From the NCBI RefSeq assembly GCF_014841115.1, contig NZ_JACYTP010000001.1:310001-374000 (forward strand): 64,000 nucleotides of DNA, given 5' to 3'. The DNA is from Photobacterium arenosum. Lineage in GTDB: Bacteria; Pseudomonadota; Gammaproteobacteria; Enterobacterales; Vibrionaceae. The position numbers and the translations under genes are program-made. The notes beneath the pieces are model-generated. The model worked only from the letters and a program-made list of their open reading frames with translations, did no database searches and was not told the origin of the DNA. Shown here one piece after another: positions 27,912 to 37,499 of the stretch. Position 1 is the stretch's first letter. Each line of letters opens with the position of its first letter.

Positions 27912-28316
27912 ATGACGCGAAAACAGCCGCAACACCTCGCCAGCAGCTCTATCCGGCTGAAAAACGATGCAAGTATTGAGCTTCTTGAGATGAATGACAC
28001 TTTCTGGCCGCGGTTAATGGCCGGGGAGCTTGGTGATTTTCATCATGAATATCTGGTCAGCTTGCACGATTTTAGCTCTGACTGGTCTGGCAGCGAAGCA
28101 CATCCCCAAGGCGATGAAATTGTCATACTGCTAGCTGGATCGGCAACATTTCAATTGGAAATGCCGGAAGGGATACACGAGGTCAGGTTGGAGTCCCCAG
28201 GATCATACGTGTTTGTACCTAAAGGCGTATGGCACACGGCAAAAATAAAGCACTCGGCACGTATGCTGTTTATCACCGCCGGTGAGGGTACCCAGCACAG
28301 ACAGCATGACAGCTAA
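27912..28316 (+). CDS. cupin-domain protein
   Basis: A 134-residue single-domain cupin. HPQGDEIVILLAG and PKGVWHTAKI correspond to the two cupin motifs, with His and Glu positions consistent with metal binding. The start at 27912 has AAAGGA upstream; an extension to 27867 is less likely. Substrate or ligand unknown. Confidence 0.78.
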   Translation: MTRKQPQHLASSSIRLKNDASIELLEMNDTFWPRLMAGELGDFHHEYLVSLHDFSSDWSGSEAHPQGDEIVILLAGSATFQLEMPEGIHEVRLESPGSYVFVPKGVWHTAKIKHSARMLFITAGEGTQHRQHDS

Positions 28317-28330
28317 AATCTCGCGAATAA

Positions 28331-28357
28331 ATCAGGGCACTCAATGAGTGCCCTGAT
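28331..28357. terminator. terminator-like hairpin
   Basis: A 12-bp stem (28331-28342 with 28346-28357, loop AAT) lies between the convergent cupin and alkylsulfatase genes; the flanks are A/T-rich but without a long T-run. Confidence 0.65.
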
Positions 28358-28384
28358 TATCTTAGTAACAGTCTCGCGTGTCGC

Positions 28385-30427
28385 TTAAGGTGTCACTATG
28401 TTGAACCAGAAATCGAAATTATCGAGATAAGATAACAACTCAGTCAGCTTCTCTTGATCTCCGGTGATCTTTATATCACCTTTTTCAAGGGCATCTTCCA
28501 GTGTCACTTGTTTGAGCATTAAGGCATCAAGCGTAGTGCGAGCCAATGAAACAGATGCATTCGCCTCTTTGTCTTCGGCGCCCAACGTATGATTCAATAC
28601 GCCATTTTCCATCTCAAGCAGATACTTTTCTTTCTGGTCGGTGAAATCAAAGTTCAGAACGATTTTCTTACCATCTGCTTTTTCACTGTCCAGGCGCATT
28701 GCCAGATAATCAAAGAACAGCTCTAAGCTCATCGCTTTCACTGTATCCGGGCTGGCCGTATCAGGAACAGGTAACTTGTTCACCCCTTCTCGCAGTTCTT
28801 TTGCCCCCGTCAGGTAAAAGTTACGCCAGGGGCCGCTTTCCGCCTGATAACCCAATTGTTCAAGTGCATCGGCCTGCATGTTTTTCGCTGCCTGATTGGA
28901 AGGGTCAGCAAAAACCGCGTGATTCACCACTTCAGCCACCCAACGGTATTCCCCTTTGTCGTAATACTCTTTTGCTTTCTTAAGTAGCGCATCCGTACCG
29001 CCCATCATATCTACATAGCGTTTTGCCGCATCAACAGGCGGTAAGGTGTGCAATGTCGCAGGGTTACCAATAAACCAGCCAAGATACAGCACATACGTTG
29101 CCTTAACATTGTGATTGATAGAGCCATAGTAGCCACGGTTTGAGAAATACGTATTCAATGCGTCTGGTAACTTAAAGTCTTCGGCAATTTCAACCATGGT
29201 TTTACCCTGGTTCGCCATACGCAAAGTTTCGTCATTAATGAAGCGATACAAATCGCGCTGCGATTTAAGGTGTTTGACAATTTCACCTTTCCCCCACACT
29301 GGCCAGTGGTGCATGGCAAACATGACGTCAGCATCATCGCCCCACATATGAATGGCTTCATTCAAATACTTAGACCAGGCCAATGGATCACGGATTTTCG
29401 CGCCGCGCAGAGAATAGGTATTGTGTAAAGTGTGAGTCGAATCTTCGGCAGTGTTAATGGCTTTTTTCTCTTTAATATAGAAAAGCATTTCCGATGGTGC
29501 TTCAGACCCAGGTGCATACATAAACTCGTAGGTAAGTCCGTCAATGACCTTTGTTTCACCCGTTTTGGTAATGATATCAGTTGGTGGGATCAGGGTGACT
29601 GTACCTGCAGACGTGGTTGTCCCCAAGCCGGCTCCAACTTGCCCCGTCGCACTTGGCGGCAGCAGGTTACCATACATATAAGATGCACGACGGCTCATTG
29701 CTGTACCAGCCATTACGTTCTCAGCAACCGCGGCTTCCATAAAGCCGACTGGCGCATAGATTTTCACTTTACCGGATTTCACATCAGCTTCATCAACAAC
29801 ACCTCGCACACCGCCATAGTGATCAACATGGCTGTGTGTATAAATGACGGCGACAACCGGCTTTTTCGGACGGTGCTGGAAATAAAGATCTAAAGCAACT
29901 TTGGCTGTTTCTGTAGAAATGAGCGGATCAAAAATCGTGATCCCCTCTTTACCTTCCACAATTGTCATGTTCGACAAATCCTGATTACGGACCTGATATA
30001 TGCCATCAGTTACCTGAAACAGACCTGAAATGTTAATAAGCTGAGACTGACGCCATAAGCTTGGGTTAACCGTATCGGGTGCAGCTTGGTCTTCTTTAAT
30101 GAAACCATACTTCGCAGGATCCCACACCAGGTTCCCTTGCTCGCCTTTTATCTGTTCCTGTGGCAAGGGAGCGATAAAGCCTTTGTGCGCCAGTTCGAAC
30201 CCGGTTTTATCATCAAAAGGCAACTCTTTCATCAGTGCCTGATTAGCCGATTTGGTTGCATCCGTAGCCGGTTTGGCTTCATCAGCCGCCATTGAAACCG
30301 GCGCCAGCAATACACCTGAAATGAACAAGGAAACGACTGACAAAGACTTGCTTTTTGTGCGAATCCTGCCGGAAGAAGACGTTGCATCAGAGCAACTTTC
30401 CTGTCTAAAAGAATTAAAACTTCTCAT
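28385..30427 (-). CDS. alkyl sulfatase, SdsA1/YjcS-like
   Basis: A 680-residue exported metallo-beta-lactamase-fold sulfatase. After a signal peptide (hydrophobic core ending VSMAADE) comes the zinc motif THSHVDHYGG, the dimerisation helices and a C-terminal SCP2-like domain (about the last 130 residues), the layout of SdsA1-type enzymes that hydrolyse primary alkyl sulfates such as dodecyl sulfate. I chose the start at 30427 for its GGAG site; upstream Met codons at 30460 and 30529 are in frame. The outer-membrane protein gene upstream on the same strand may be related in function. Confidence 0.88.
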   Translation of the reverse strand: MRSFNSFRQESCSDATSSSGRIRTKSKSLSVVSLFISGVLLAPVSMAADEAKPATDATKSANQALMKELPFDDKTGFELAHKGFIAPLPQEQIKGEQGNLVWDPAKYGFIKEDQAAPDTVNPSLWRQSQLINISGLFQVTDGIYQVRNQDLSNMTIVEGKEGITIFDPLISTETAKVALDLYFQHRPKKPVVAVIYTHSHVDHYGGVRGVVDEADVKSGKVKIYAPVGFMEAAVAENVMAGTAMSRRASYMYGNLLPPSATGQVGAGLGTTTSAGTVTLIPPTDIITKTGETKVIDGLTYEFMYAPGSEAPSEMLFYIKEKKAINTAEDSTHTLHNTYSLRGAKIRDPLAWSKYLNEAIHMWGDDADVMFAMHHWPVWGKGEIVKHLKSQRDLYRFINDETLRMANQGKTMVEIAEDFKLPDALNTYFSNRGYYGSINHNVKATYVLYLGWFIGNPATLHTLPPVDAAKRYVDMMGGTDALLKKAKEYYDKGEYRWVAEVVNHAVFADPSNQAAKNMQADALEQLGYQAESGPWRNFYLTGAKELREGVNKLPVPDTASPDTVKAMSLELFFDYLAMRLDSEKADGKKIVLNFDFTDQKEKYLLEMENGVLNHTLGAEDKEANASVSLARTTLDALMLKQVTLEDALEKGDIKITGDQEKLTELLSYLDNFDFWFNIVTP

Positions 30428-30739
30428 AACGTGTAGCACTCCATGGTTTTTGATCTTCATGTTGTTGTCATACTCGGTGATGAACGTTAAACAAAACAAC
30501 CTCAGCCTGGGAACACAAATAACCTGCACAAAACGCCATTTCCAGACGATGAATTTTAAGAAACTCAGCCAATTATGACCATAGATTTATATCATTAAGT
30601 TGAGTATCAGTGTAGTCGCAACAATCGCTTACATTTCATTGCAAGAAAACGAAAATCGAATCACAAAAAATTCAGTAAATCATAAGGAAACCGAATGCTC
30701 CCCCATAAAATCAGCTTGTTAACCAGTGATAGTTCGGCA
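30428..30739. other. intergenic region
   Basis: About 310 bases between two minus-strand genes. AT-rich; no element stands out, and it probably carries the sulfatase promoter. Confidence 0.45.
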
Positions 30740-31528
30740 TTAATTAAGAAATTGCATGTTGAATCCTAAGAAAACCTGCCAGTCTGGATAACCAGGGCCG
30801 TCATCAGCAACTGAAAATTGCGGTTCGACAAAAAGGTTATACACAGTCTTGCCTTTTTTGATGACCTGACCAGCACCTATGCCTAATGGCACGCTATAAC
30901 TGTCGTTTTCAAAGTTATAAACCCAGATTGGCGCTGCTCTCAAATAGGTGCCTCCTCCCAATTGATAAAATGCAAAAGGCTGGAAAGCAGCAACATTGAC
31001 ATCCTGACGAGCATCTTCTCCGGCAAAACTTTCCTGCCAGGTAAGTAAATAGCCGTACTGGAACACGGGTGAACTGGCGTTAAACAGCACATTCGCCAAA
31101 CCGGCAGACCATTTTTCGCTGCCGAGTTCGTCTTCGGTCGCTGTCGGTGCAGTAAGCTGAGGACCAACACCGAAACTCACAGCCGGATTTCCGGTATCAA
31201 TCAGGTAAGCGGCAAAAATGTTGAAGTCACCAATACCGGTTTCATGACCACCGGTAGGCGATGTGGGGTAGGTGTTCACTGGCAAAGATGCACGCATGAT
31301 CCAGTTTGTTTCACCGACTGAAACAGGTTTCGCAAATCGTACCCAAAACTGATTAGCGTATTCGTCAGACTCAGTGACCTCTCCAATGTAGTAATTTTGA
31401 AAGTTAAGAGCTGTCATGTTTGCCAGAGGGTTATTCGCTTGAGCGGCAGAGTTATCTGCGGCAAGCCCCCCAGCGGCGTGCAGTATACCGCCCAATGCTA
31501 CCCAACATTTTAACCACTTGAATTTCAT
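30740..31528 (-). CDS. outer-membrane beta-barrel protein, transporter-like
   Basis: A 262-residue exported protein with alternating beta-strand pattern and a C-terminal aromatic-rich strand ending in Asn ([11 protein letters not shown]), typical of outer-membrane barrels. It resembles the family of uncharacterised proteins linked to phenol or aromatic degradation (PF13557 type). Signal peptide ends near GLAADN. The start at 31528 has an AAGGA site. Cargo unknown; proximity to the alkylsulfatase suggests uptake of hydrophobic substrates. Confidence 0.65.
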   Translation of the reverse strand: MKFKWLKCWVALGGILHAAGGLAADNSAAQANNPLANMTALNFQNYYIGEVTESDEYANQFWVRFAKPVSVGETNWIMRASLPVNTYPTSPTGGHETGIGDFNIFAAYLIDTGNPAVSFGVGPQLTAPTATEDELGSEKWSAGLANVLFNASSPVFQYGYLLTWQESFAGEDARQDVNVAAFQPFAFYQLGGGTYLRAAPIWVYNFENDSYSVPLGIGAGQVIKKGKTVYNLFVEPQFSVADDGPGYPDWQVFLGFNMQFLN

Positions 31529-31854
31529 ACCATTTCCTTTTGGCTGATTGCTAATAAAAGACAAATGATGTCTGACAAACTCCGGGACACCAATGCACTG
31601 ACATACCGTCTGTCACTATGGCTGCTTTTTCTTACAGCGGTGAGAACAAAAGTAAACAGATAAGAATAAAATTAGCATAGAGATTAAATTCTGCATCTTC
31701 CTGTTACCGCACAGGATTTACCTGCGCTTCCAACAATTGTCTGTTATAGGGTTGACGCTTTATCAGCAGATATGCATATTGTTTTGTTTGTTGCGAAACA
31801 GAAGAACAGCGTAAACAGTGCTGATAGATATTGAGAGAAAAAGGAAACGTATCA

Positions 31855-32283
31855 ATGGGCTTGCCGAACGAAGATCAAAAACGCTTTATCGCAGTATTAA
31901 GCAAAAAAATGGATGCAGGCCGAACACTGAATGTGCTGGGACACCTGAGTGCAGGGCTGTCTCATCTGGTCGATCAGCAAGGAGCTGAATACATTGATTA
32001 TCATGATGCTGATGGCAACTGCCATCCGAGTCTGTCTCACTTTCCGTTTATTGTTCTGAAAGCAGATAACTCGAACAAAATCCGCAAAGTCAGAGAGGAA
32101 GCCATCAGGCATCAAATTCCTTTTACCGATTTCACACACACCATGACTGAAGGTGGCTCCATTGCCCAGCAAGCGTGGACCAAAGAAACCCCGGAAAGTG
32201 AATTAGAGTACCTGGGAATCTGTCTGTTCGGCGACACTGAAACTCTGAAATCATTTACCGGTAAATTCAGTTTGTACCGCTGA
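31855..32283 (+). CDS. DUF2000-family protein
   Basis: A 142-residue soluble protein resembling the DUF2000 family (peptidyl-tRNA hydrolase-like fold): RTLNVLGHLSAGL at the N-terminus and the central FPFIVLKADNSNKIRKVREEA. The start at 31855 has AAGGA nine bases upstream. It is followed 16 bases later by a LysE exporter, a pairing that suggests a shared amino-acid-related role. Function unknown. Confidence 0.75.
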   Translation: MGLPNEDQKRFIAVLSKKMDAGRTLNVLGHLSAGLSHLVDQQGAEYIDYHDADGNCHPSLSHFPFIVLKADNSNKIRKVREEAIRHQIPFTDFTHTMTEGGSIAQQAWTKETPESELEYLGICLFGDTETLKSFTGKFSLYR

Positions 32284-32299
32284 ACCTGGAGCAGGAAAG

Positions 32300-32932
32300 A
32301 TGCAATCGTACGTGTTTCTTTTACCCATTTTGGCCTTGCTGACACTGGGCGCAATGACGCCCGGTCCCTCTTTTCTGTTAGTTGCTCAAACGGCTATGTC
32401 TCATTCCAGAACACAGGCATTTTCTGTTGCACTGGGAATGGGAACTGGCGCCCTTATCTTTGCCTTACTCGCATCATTTGGCTTAGTGACATTATTCGAA
32501 ACGGTACCTGAGTTGTACCTGACCTTTAAACTACTTGGTGGCTTATATCTGTGCGTGTTGGCATGTCGAATCTGGAAACAAGGGGAGCAACCACGTGTTC
32601 AGGCAGTAGCGGCAGGTAAAACGCAAAGTGTGCATTCATCCTTTTTCTATGGTTTAACAACCCAGCTCAGTAACCCCAAAACAGCCATGGTTTTCAGCAG
32701 TGTTTTTGCCGCTTTGCTGCCCGCAGAGGTACCTTCCCTCACTCCGGTATTGTTAAGCCTGGGTGTTTTCCTGACAAATTTTGGCTGGTATGCCATAGTC
32801 GCTGTGCTGCTTTCAACAGAACGCGCGCAAAACTTGTATCTAAAGGCCAAAAAAGGATTTTGCCGTGTTGCTGGCACTCTGCTGGGTTTATTCGGCGCTA
32901 AGTTGCTGATGTCAACGTCAGCCGATCTATAA
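32300..32932 (+). CDS. LysE/RhtB-family exporter
   Basis: A 210-residue membrane protein with about six hydrophobic segments and the signature GAMTPGPSFLLV near the N-terminus. Member of the LysE/RhtB superfamily; substrate unknown. Likely operon with the DUF2000 gene, ended by the hairpin directly overlapping its stop codon. Confidence 0.9.
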   Translation: MQSYVFLLPILALLTLGAMTPGPSFLLVAQTAMSHSRTQAFSVALGMGTGALIFALLASFGLVTLFETVPELYLTFKLLGGLYLCVLACRIWKQGEQPRVQAVAAGKTQSVHSSFFYGLTTQLSNPKTAMVFSSVFAALLPAEVPSLTPVLLSLGVFLTNFGWYAIVAVLLSTERAQNLYLKAKKGFCRVAGTLLGLFGAKLLMSTSADL

Positions 32933-32960
32933 CGGCATCATCAAGATGCCGTTATGTTTT
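32929..32960. terminator. bidirectional terminator
   Basis: ATAACGGCATC (32929-32939) pairs with GATGCCGTTAT (32945-32955), followed by GTTTTAA; it separates the convergent exporter and phosphoesterase genes and includes the exporter's stop codon. Confidence 0.75.
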
Positions 32961-32979
32961 AATCAGCCTTTGAGTGACG

Positions 32980-35409
32980 TTAAGGCGTGGTCAGTGAAAG
33001 CTGTACATTATCAATATGAACATCTGCCATGCTGCCTGCTTTTTTCACTGCGCGCAGTGTCAGTTTCACCTCCCGGGTCGCCACTGGTAACAACAGGGTT
33101 GAGGCATTATTCAGCCACGCTTGTTTCTTACTCTCGGTTTTAACCACAGTTGGCTGACCAATGGCGTTTCCGTTATTGTCTATAGGTTGTAGCGTCACTA
33201 CGGCATGATCGCCGTCGCCCCAGCCATTGCTGCTAAAACTGAATCGAACGAATGCGGAAGATTGATCAATCACACTGCTGAACGCACTGACATCCAAAGT
33301 CTGGCTTAGATCATCATAGGCAGCGTTACCAGCAGCGGAATCATTCGGACGGGCGCTGAAGTAATAATCCCCTTCTGCGGCCGTGATGTTGTCGATCTCT
33401 TGCAGCACTCGCCAGTAGCCCTGCCCGACTGTCCAGCCTGAAAGATCCTGCGCTTCCGCGCCGCCATTCTGAACAGGTAACGCGGTTGTCGTCCCGGCAT
33501 CAATGGCTAATGTCGCCGTGTCACTCCAATCAGACCAGCCCAGATTGTCATTACGCACTCTGGCACGCCAGTACCAGGTATCTCCCGGAAATAATGTCAG
33601 TACCGGTGCTGAGCTGCCGTTGAACGGGTCACGGTACGAATCATGGGAATGCTCTGATGATCGTTTCTGCCATTTGTAGATTTCATCATTGCCCATTTTG
33701 AGCTGGCCTGAAAAGTCAGCAAGATTGATTGTAGTCAGATCAACCCCCGCCTGCGTATCTGTCGGCATCCCCTGAATACTGCCATCTTGCATCGGCCAGA
33801 TGTTGTGGGCCCGGGTTTGATTCCCCCAGATATCAAAAATCTCTGAATCAAACTGACTGGCTTTGCTCAGTTGCCATTGCACTTCATAAATGGTGCCAGG
33901 ATCAGGATGGCTGATAGCCAGATTCAGCTGATTAAAAGCGTGATTACCGTTACCGGCCAGAACTTGTGGCGCCTCTGGCACAACCGGACTGGCATTCATG
34001 GTCAGGGTATCGGACACAGTAAAGGTATCATCCAGGCTGGCAAAACCGCCCCCTTTCGAGGCCACAGTGGCAGTGTAGCGGGTCAGCTGCATGGAAGGTG
34101 AACTCTGCTGATTGAACGTCAGCAGGTTAAAGCCGAACTCACTCTGACTAATGGCAAAGGTATCGTAATCGCGGGTATCTGTCTGATAGTAGTTATCATC
34201 GTTAATTTTTTCACGATAGCCTGCTGCCGTTGCGGCATTGAGCCAAAGGTGCCTGGTATCCATGGATTGTCCGCGGGAATACGCGTGGGTATGCCCAAAT
34301 AAATGGCCTGTTATCTTGCCGCTTGATCGGGAAAAATCTTCCATCTCAGCCACCATCTCGCAACTGCCGATACTTTCGCCCGATAGCCAGAGTTCAGACA
34401 GACACGGATGATGGAACATGCTCAGGACATAATCGACATTATTATCCGCTTGGGTGTTGATCAGCAACTCGCGCAGCCACTGACGCTGTATCCCCAGAAT
34501 CTCCGCGTTAAATTTACCGTGGTTCTTGGAAATCGGATAACTGTTAAGCCCGACCAAACGTAAGTTGCCGTAATCCAGTGCATACCATTGCTCCTCATAA
34601 CCCGCCGAACCATTTTCAGGCTGCTGGAAGAAATGACGGTAATTGGTCAGCTCAGCATTGCCGTAAAAATCATGATTACCGGGAACGGCCACCAGCGGAA
34701 CATAAGGGGTAATGGCTTTCATCTGGTCAAAAAAATCACGACGCCACTGCAACATGCTGTCGCCACTGTTGACTATGTCGCCGGAAATCGTAATCGCCGC
34801 GATCTCTGACGCACATTGCTCCGGCTGACTGTGACATACCGTTGGAATAATGCCTTTGGTAATGAGATCGTTCAGCGCCCCCAGGGTGCTGTTATTTTGA
34901 GTATCACTGATGGCTACCACATTAAAAGGGGCAGGTGTCATCCCGGCTGCCGGATAGGTTTTGAACACATAGCGTTCAGAAACAGCCGACACGCCAGACG
35001 GACTGCCATCGCCGCTGACCACGTAATACTCATAGCGCGTATCTGTACTTAATCCGGTGATCGCTGCGCTGTATAAATACGTGTTGTCCACGGCAACAGG
35101 CTCAACAACAGTAAATTCATCTTGCGTTTCTGCCGGCCTGACCCAAACCGTCGGAGACGTGTCATTAGTTTCAAACAACACAGCCATGCTATTGGCTGTA
35201 GGTTGCTGCAGATACGGATGAATAGTAAACGTAACCTGCGTTAATGCAGTCGGAGGCGGAATAACCAGCTCCTTTCCAATCTGGCCTACACCAGCATTGC
35301 CTTTTTTATCATCCTGATCCGTTTCCGAGTGCTCATTACACCCCGCTAACAGAGTACTTGTCAGCAAGATAGCCGTGACACTGGCCAGATGCCTGTTTTT
35401 GATCGACAT
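32980..35409 (-). CDS. purple-acid-phosphatase-like lipoprotein
   Basis: An 809-residue lipoprotein (lipobox LAGC, Cys24). An N-terminal fibronectin-III-like domain (about 55-155) precedes a metallophosphoesterase domain with all its metal motifs: AISDTQ, SGDIVNSG, PGNHDFYG, FHHP and FGHTHAYSRG. The last 350 residues form two or more beta-rich domains, the final one like a carbohydrate-binding jelly roll. It should be a surface or periplasmic phosphomonoesterase or phosphodiesterase with a substrate- or wall-binding tail. A 12-base palindrome lies upstream, and a divergent MocR regulator follows. Confidence 0.85.
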   Translation of the reverse strand: MSIKNRHLASVTAILLTSTLLAGCNEHSETDQDDKKGNAGVGQIGKELVIPPPTALTQVTFTIHPYLQQPTANSMAVLFETNDTSPTVWVRPAETQDEFTVVEPVAVDNTYLYSAAITGLSTDTRYEYYVVSGDGSPSGVSAVSERYVFKTYPAAGMTPAPFNVVAISDTQNNSTLGALNDLITKGIIPTVCHSQPEQCASEIAAITISGDIVNSGDSMLQWRRDFFDQMKAITPYVPLVAVPGNHDFYGNAELTNYRHFFQQPENGSAGYEEQWYALDYGNLRLVGLNSYPISKNHGKFNAEILGIQRQWLRELLINTQADNNVDYVLSMFHHPCLSELWLSGESIGSCEMVAEMEDFSRSSGKITGHLFGHTHAYSRGQSMDTRHLWLNAATAAGYREKINDDNYYQTDTRDYDTFAISQSEFGFNLLTFNQQSSPSMQLTRYTATVASKGGGFASLDDTFTVSDTLTMNASPVVPEAPQVLAGNGNHAFNQLNLAISHPDPGTIYEVQWQLSKASQFDSEIFDIWGNQTRAHNIWPMQDGSIQGMPTDTQAGVDLTTINLADFSGQLKMGNDEIYKWQKRSSEHSHDSYRDPFNGSSAPVLTLFPGDTWYWRARVRNDNLGWSDWSDTATLAIDAGTTTALPVQNGGAEAQDLSGWTVGQGYWRVLQEIDNITAAEGDYYFSARPNDSAAGNAAYDDLSQTLDVSAFSSVIDQSSAFVRFSFSSNGWGDGDHAVVTLQPIDNNGNAIGQPTVVKTESKKQAWLNNASTLLLPVATREVKLTLRAVKKAGSMADVHIDNVQLSLTTP

Positions 35410-35446
35410 GTTTAATCCTTTTTTATCTCTATTCCATGGCGTTAAC

Positions 35447-35458
35447 TGGACTAGTCCA
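35447..35458. promoter_or_regulatory. palindrome upstream of the phosphatase gene
   Basis: TGGACTAGTCCA is a perfect 12-base inverted repeat 38 bases upstream of the phosphatase start, in the spacer shared with the divergent MocR gene. A regulator site is plausible but untested. Confidence 0.45.
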
Positions 35459-35706
35459 ATATTCAGCTGATGATGCTAATTGGTCTGTGTGACAGAGAAT
35501 CTAAATATGGATGACACTTATCTATCAGTTTATTGACAATGAAATATTGATCTTAGCCTTTGTACTGTCGCTAGCTTAACTGTTCGGATCTTTCTGTTGC
35601 CGGGCTCACATTGAGCATGGCGTCTCAGCTCAGGAAGCGACAAACTGGCTTGCTTTACCGTTTTGGCATGATATGTTCTGAACTTCGACTCAATGCAGCT
35701 AAACAA

Positions 35707-37113
35707 ATGACAAAATATCAATCACTTGCTAATGATCTAATGCAACAGATCCGCCAGAAGATCTGGCGCTCCGGTGAAAAAATCCCGTCTGTGCGAGCGA
35801 GCAGCCAGCAAACTGGCTACAGCACGGCGACTGTGTTGCAGGCATATCAATTGCTGGAAAGTGAAGGATGGCTGGTGGCTAAACCGCAGTCCGGGTATTT
35901 TGTCGCTCCCAACATCCAAGCACTACAGGCTTCGCGGCCGGAATCCCCTCAGTCTCCGGTCAACATTAATGATTTACTTTTTGATGTCCTACAGCGAACC
36001 AAAGACAGCGATGTCGTGCCTTTCAGCTCGGCGTTTCCCGACTCCAGCCTGTTTCCGCAGCAGGAGCTGGTCCGCAGTCTGTCCAGTGCCTCGCGCAAAA
36101 TGGACAACAGAAGTGCATTAACGCACCTGCCGCCCGGCAACCATGACTTGCGCCGGATCATTGCGCAAAGGTACGTACAACAAGGGCTGCAGATTGGGCC
36201 GGATGACATAGTGATCACCTCCGGCGGCTTGGATGCACTGAATCTCAGCTTACAGTTTGCCACCCAGCCCGGTGATTATGTCGCGGTTGAATCGACCACT
36301 TTTTATGGGGCACTTCAGGCAATAGAGCGTTTGAAGTTGATACCGGTAGAGATAAAGGCCAGCGCTGACGGCGGCCTGGATTTGAAAGACTTCACTGAAA
36401 AGTTATCCGCTTATCCGATAAAAGCCTGCTGGCTGATGACCAATGTCCAGCACCCGCTTGGCTACACTCTCAGTCAAGAGCGCAAGCAGACACTGGTAGA
36501 CATTCTGCGCCAGCATAAGGTGTTTCTGGTAGAAGACGATGTGTATGCAGAACTGTATTATTCAGCGGAAAAGCCAGTACCGGCCAAAGCTTTCGATCAG
36601 CAGGATCTGGTGTTGCTGTGTGGTTCATTCTCCAAATGTCTGTCACCAGGATTTCGCATTGGCTGGGTAGTGGCAGGAAAACACAGCGAAGCCATTCAGA
36701 AACAGCAATTTTTATCGACCATATCAAGCAGTGTGCCTGTGCAGCTCGGGATCAGCCATTACCTGCTTCATGGCGGGTATGACAACCATTTGCGCAAGCT
36801 GCGCAGTACATTGCAAGACAGAAAGAACGCAATGATACACGCAATACGGCGCTTTTTCCCGGACAGTACAGCTGTAACTGATCCCGCAGGGGGCTACTTC
36901 TTGTGGCTGACGTTTCCAGCTCCGTTCGATAGTCATGCATTTTATGAGCAAGCCCTTGAGAAGCGTATCGCAGTGGCACCCGGGACGTTATTTAACATCC
37001 GGCAAGACGATCTCAGGCATATCAGGCTCAACTATTCGTACGAGATGAATGAAGAAAACCTGGCTGCGATGGCCACACTTGGTCAACTAGCAAAAGCGTG
37101 CCTAAGTGACTGA
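35707..37113 (+). CDS. MocR-type regulator (GntR HTH fused to aminotransferase domain)
   Basis: A 468-residue MocR protein: winged helix of GntR type (about 1-70), then a fold-type-I aminotransferase domain with the PLP lysine at residue 310 (GSFSKCLSPGFRIGW). I placed the start at 35707 because its N-terminus (MTKYQSLANDLMQQIRQ) lines up with that of the second MocR at 51352; frames open upstream to 35611 but lack a ribosome-binding site. MocR proteins sense PLP or amino compounds and usually control a neighbour; the divergent phosphatase or the small membrane gene downstream are candidates. Confidence 0.88.
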   Translation: MTKYQSLANDLMQQIRQKIWRSGEKIPSVRASSQQTGYSTATVLQAYQLLESEGWLVAKPQSGYFVAPNIQALQASRPESPQSPVNINDLLFDVLQRTKDSDVVPFSSAFPDSSLFPQQELVRSLSSASRKMDNRSALTHLPPGNHDLRRIIAQRYVQQGLQIGPDDIVITSGGLDALNLSLQFATQPGDYVAVESTTFYGALQAIERLKLIPVEIKASADGGLDLKDFTEKLSAYPIKACWLMTNVQHPLGYTLSQERKQTLVDILRQHKVFLVEDDVYAELYYSAEKPVPAKAFDQQDLVLLCGSFSKCLSPGFRIGWVVAGKHSEAIQKQQFLSTISSSVPVQLGISHYLLHGGYDNHLRKLRSTLQDRKNAMIHAIRRFFPDSTAVTDPAGGYFLWLTFPAPFDSHAFYEQALEKRIAVAPGTLFNIRQDDLRHIRLNYSYEMNEENLAAMATLGQLAKACLSD

Positions 37114-37220
37114 AGTGAGCCACAAAGTGACTGTTCGGTAAAATACTGTATCAACTGTATCAACAGGAATAACCGCAGCCGTGATGAAATAGTGGCTCTT
37201 GCTTGTTAAAGGGTCACAAC

Positions 37221-37445
37221 ATGGAAAGAACCACTAAGGTTAAAGACGAAGTCAAATTCATATACATCGCCATTATCTGCGTCTTCCTGGTCGTGTTAGG
37301 CCATTTCATTTTGATGAAAAATGTCGCCTATTTTGCCTGGGCTGAAGCTACCGCAGCGGCTATCCCCTTTCTGCTCATCGGGCTGGGTGTGGCAGCTGTT
37401 CGCCGGGCAGTAAACATTGATAAGAAAAATACCCCGGCAGAATGA
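37221..37445 (+). CDS. small membrane protein, 74 aa
   Basis: No family recognised. Two hydrophobic helices (about residues 12-34 and 43-62) with a charged N-terminus and a basic C-terminal tail. The start at 37221 has AAGGGT upstream. It follows the MocR gene by 107 bases and ends just before a strong terminator, so it is probably expressed with or after it. Confidence 0.6.
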   Translation: MERTTKVKDEVKFIYIAIICVFLVVLGHFILMKNVAYFAWAEATAAAIPFLLIGLGVAAVRRAVNIDKKNTPAE

Positions 37446-37450
37446 ATAAT

Positions 37451-37490
37451 ACTGCGCTCTCCTGTATCGATTCAGGGGAGCGCAGTTTGT
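37451..37490 (+). terminator. terminator after the small membrane gene
   Basis: A 14-bp stem with one G-T pair (37451-37464 with 37473-37486, loop TATCGATT) followed by TTTGT. Confidence 0.8.
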
Positions 37491-37499
37491 CAGCCAGTG

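Noticed and set aside
29432-29893. 153-codon plus-strand frame inside the alkylsulfatase gene
   Set aside because: Antisense shadow of conserved metallo-beta-lactamase motifs.
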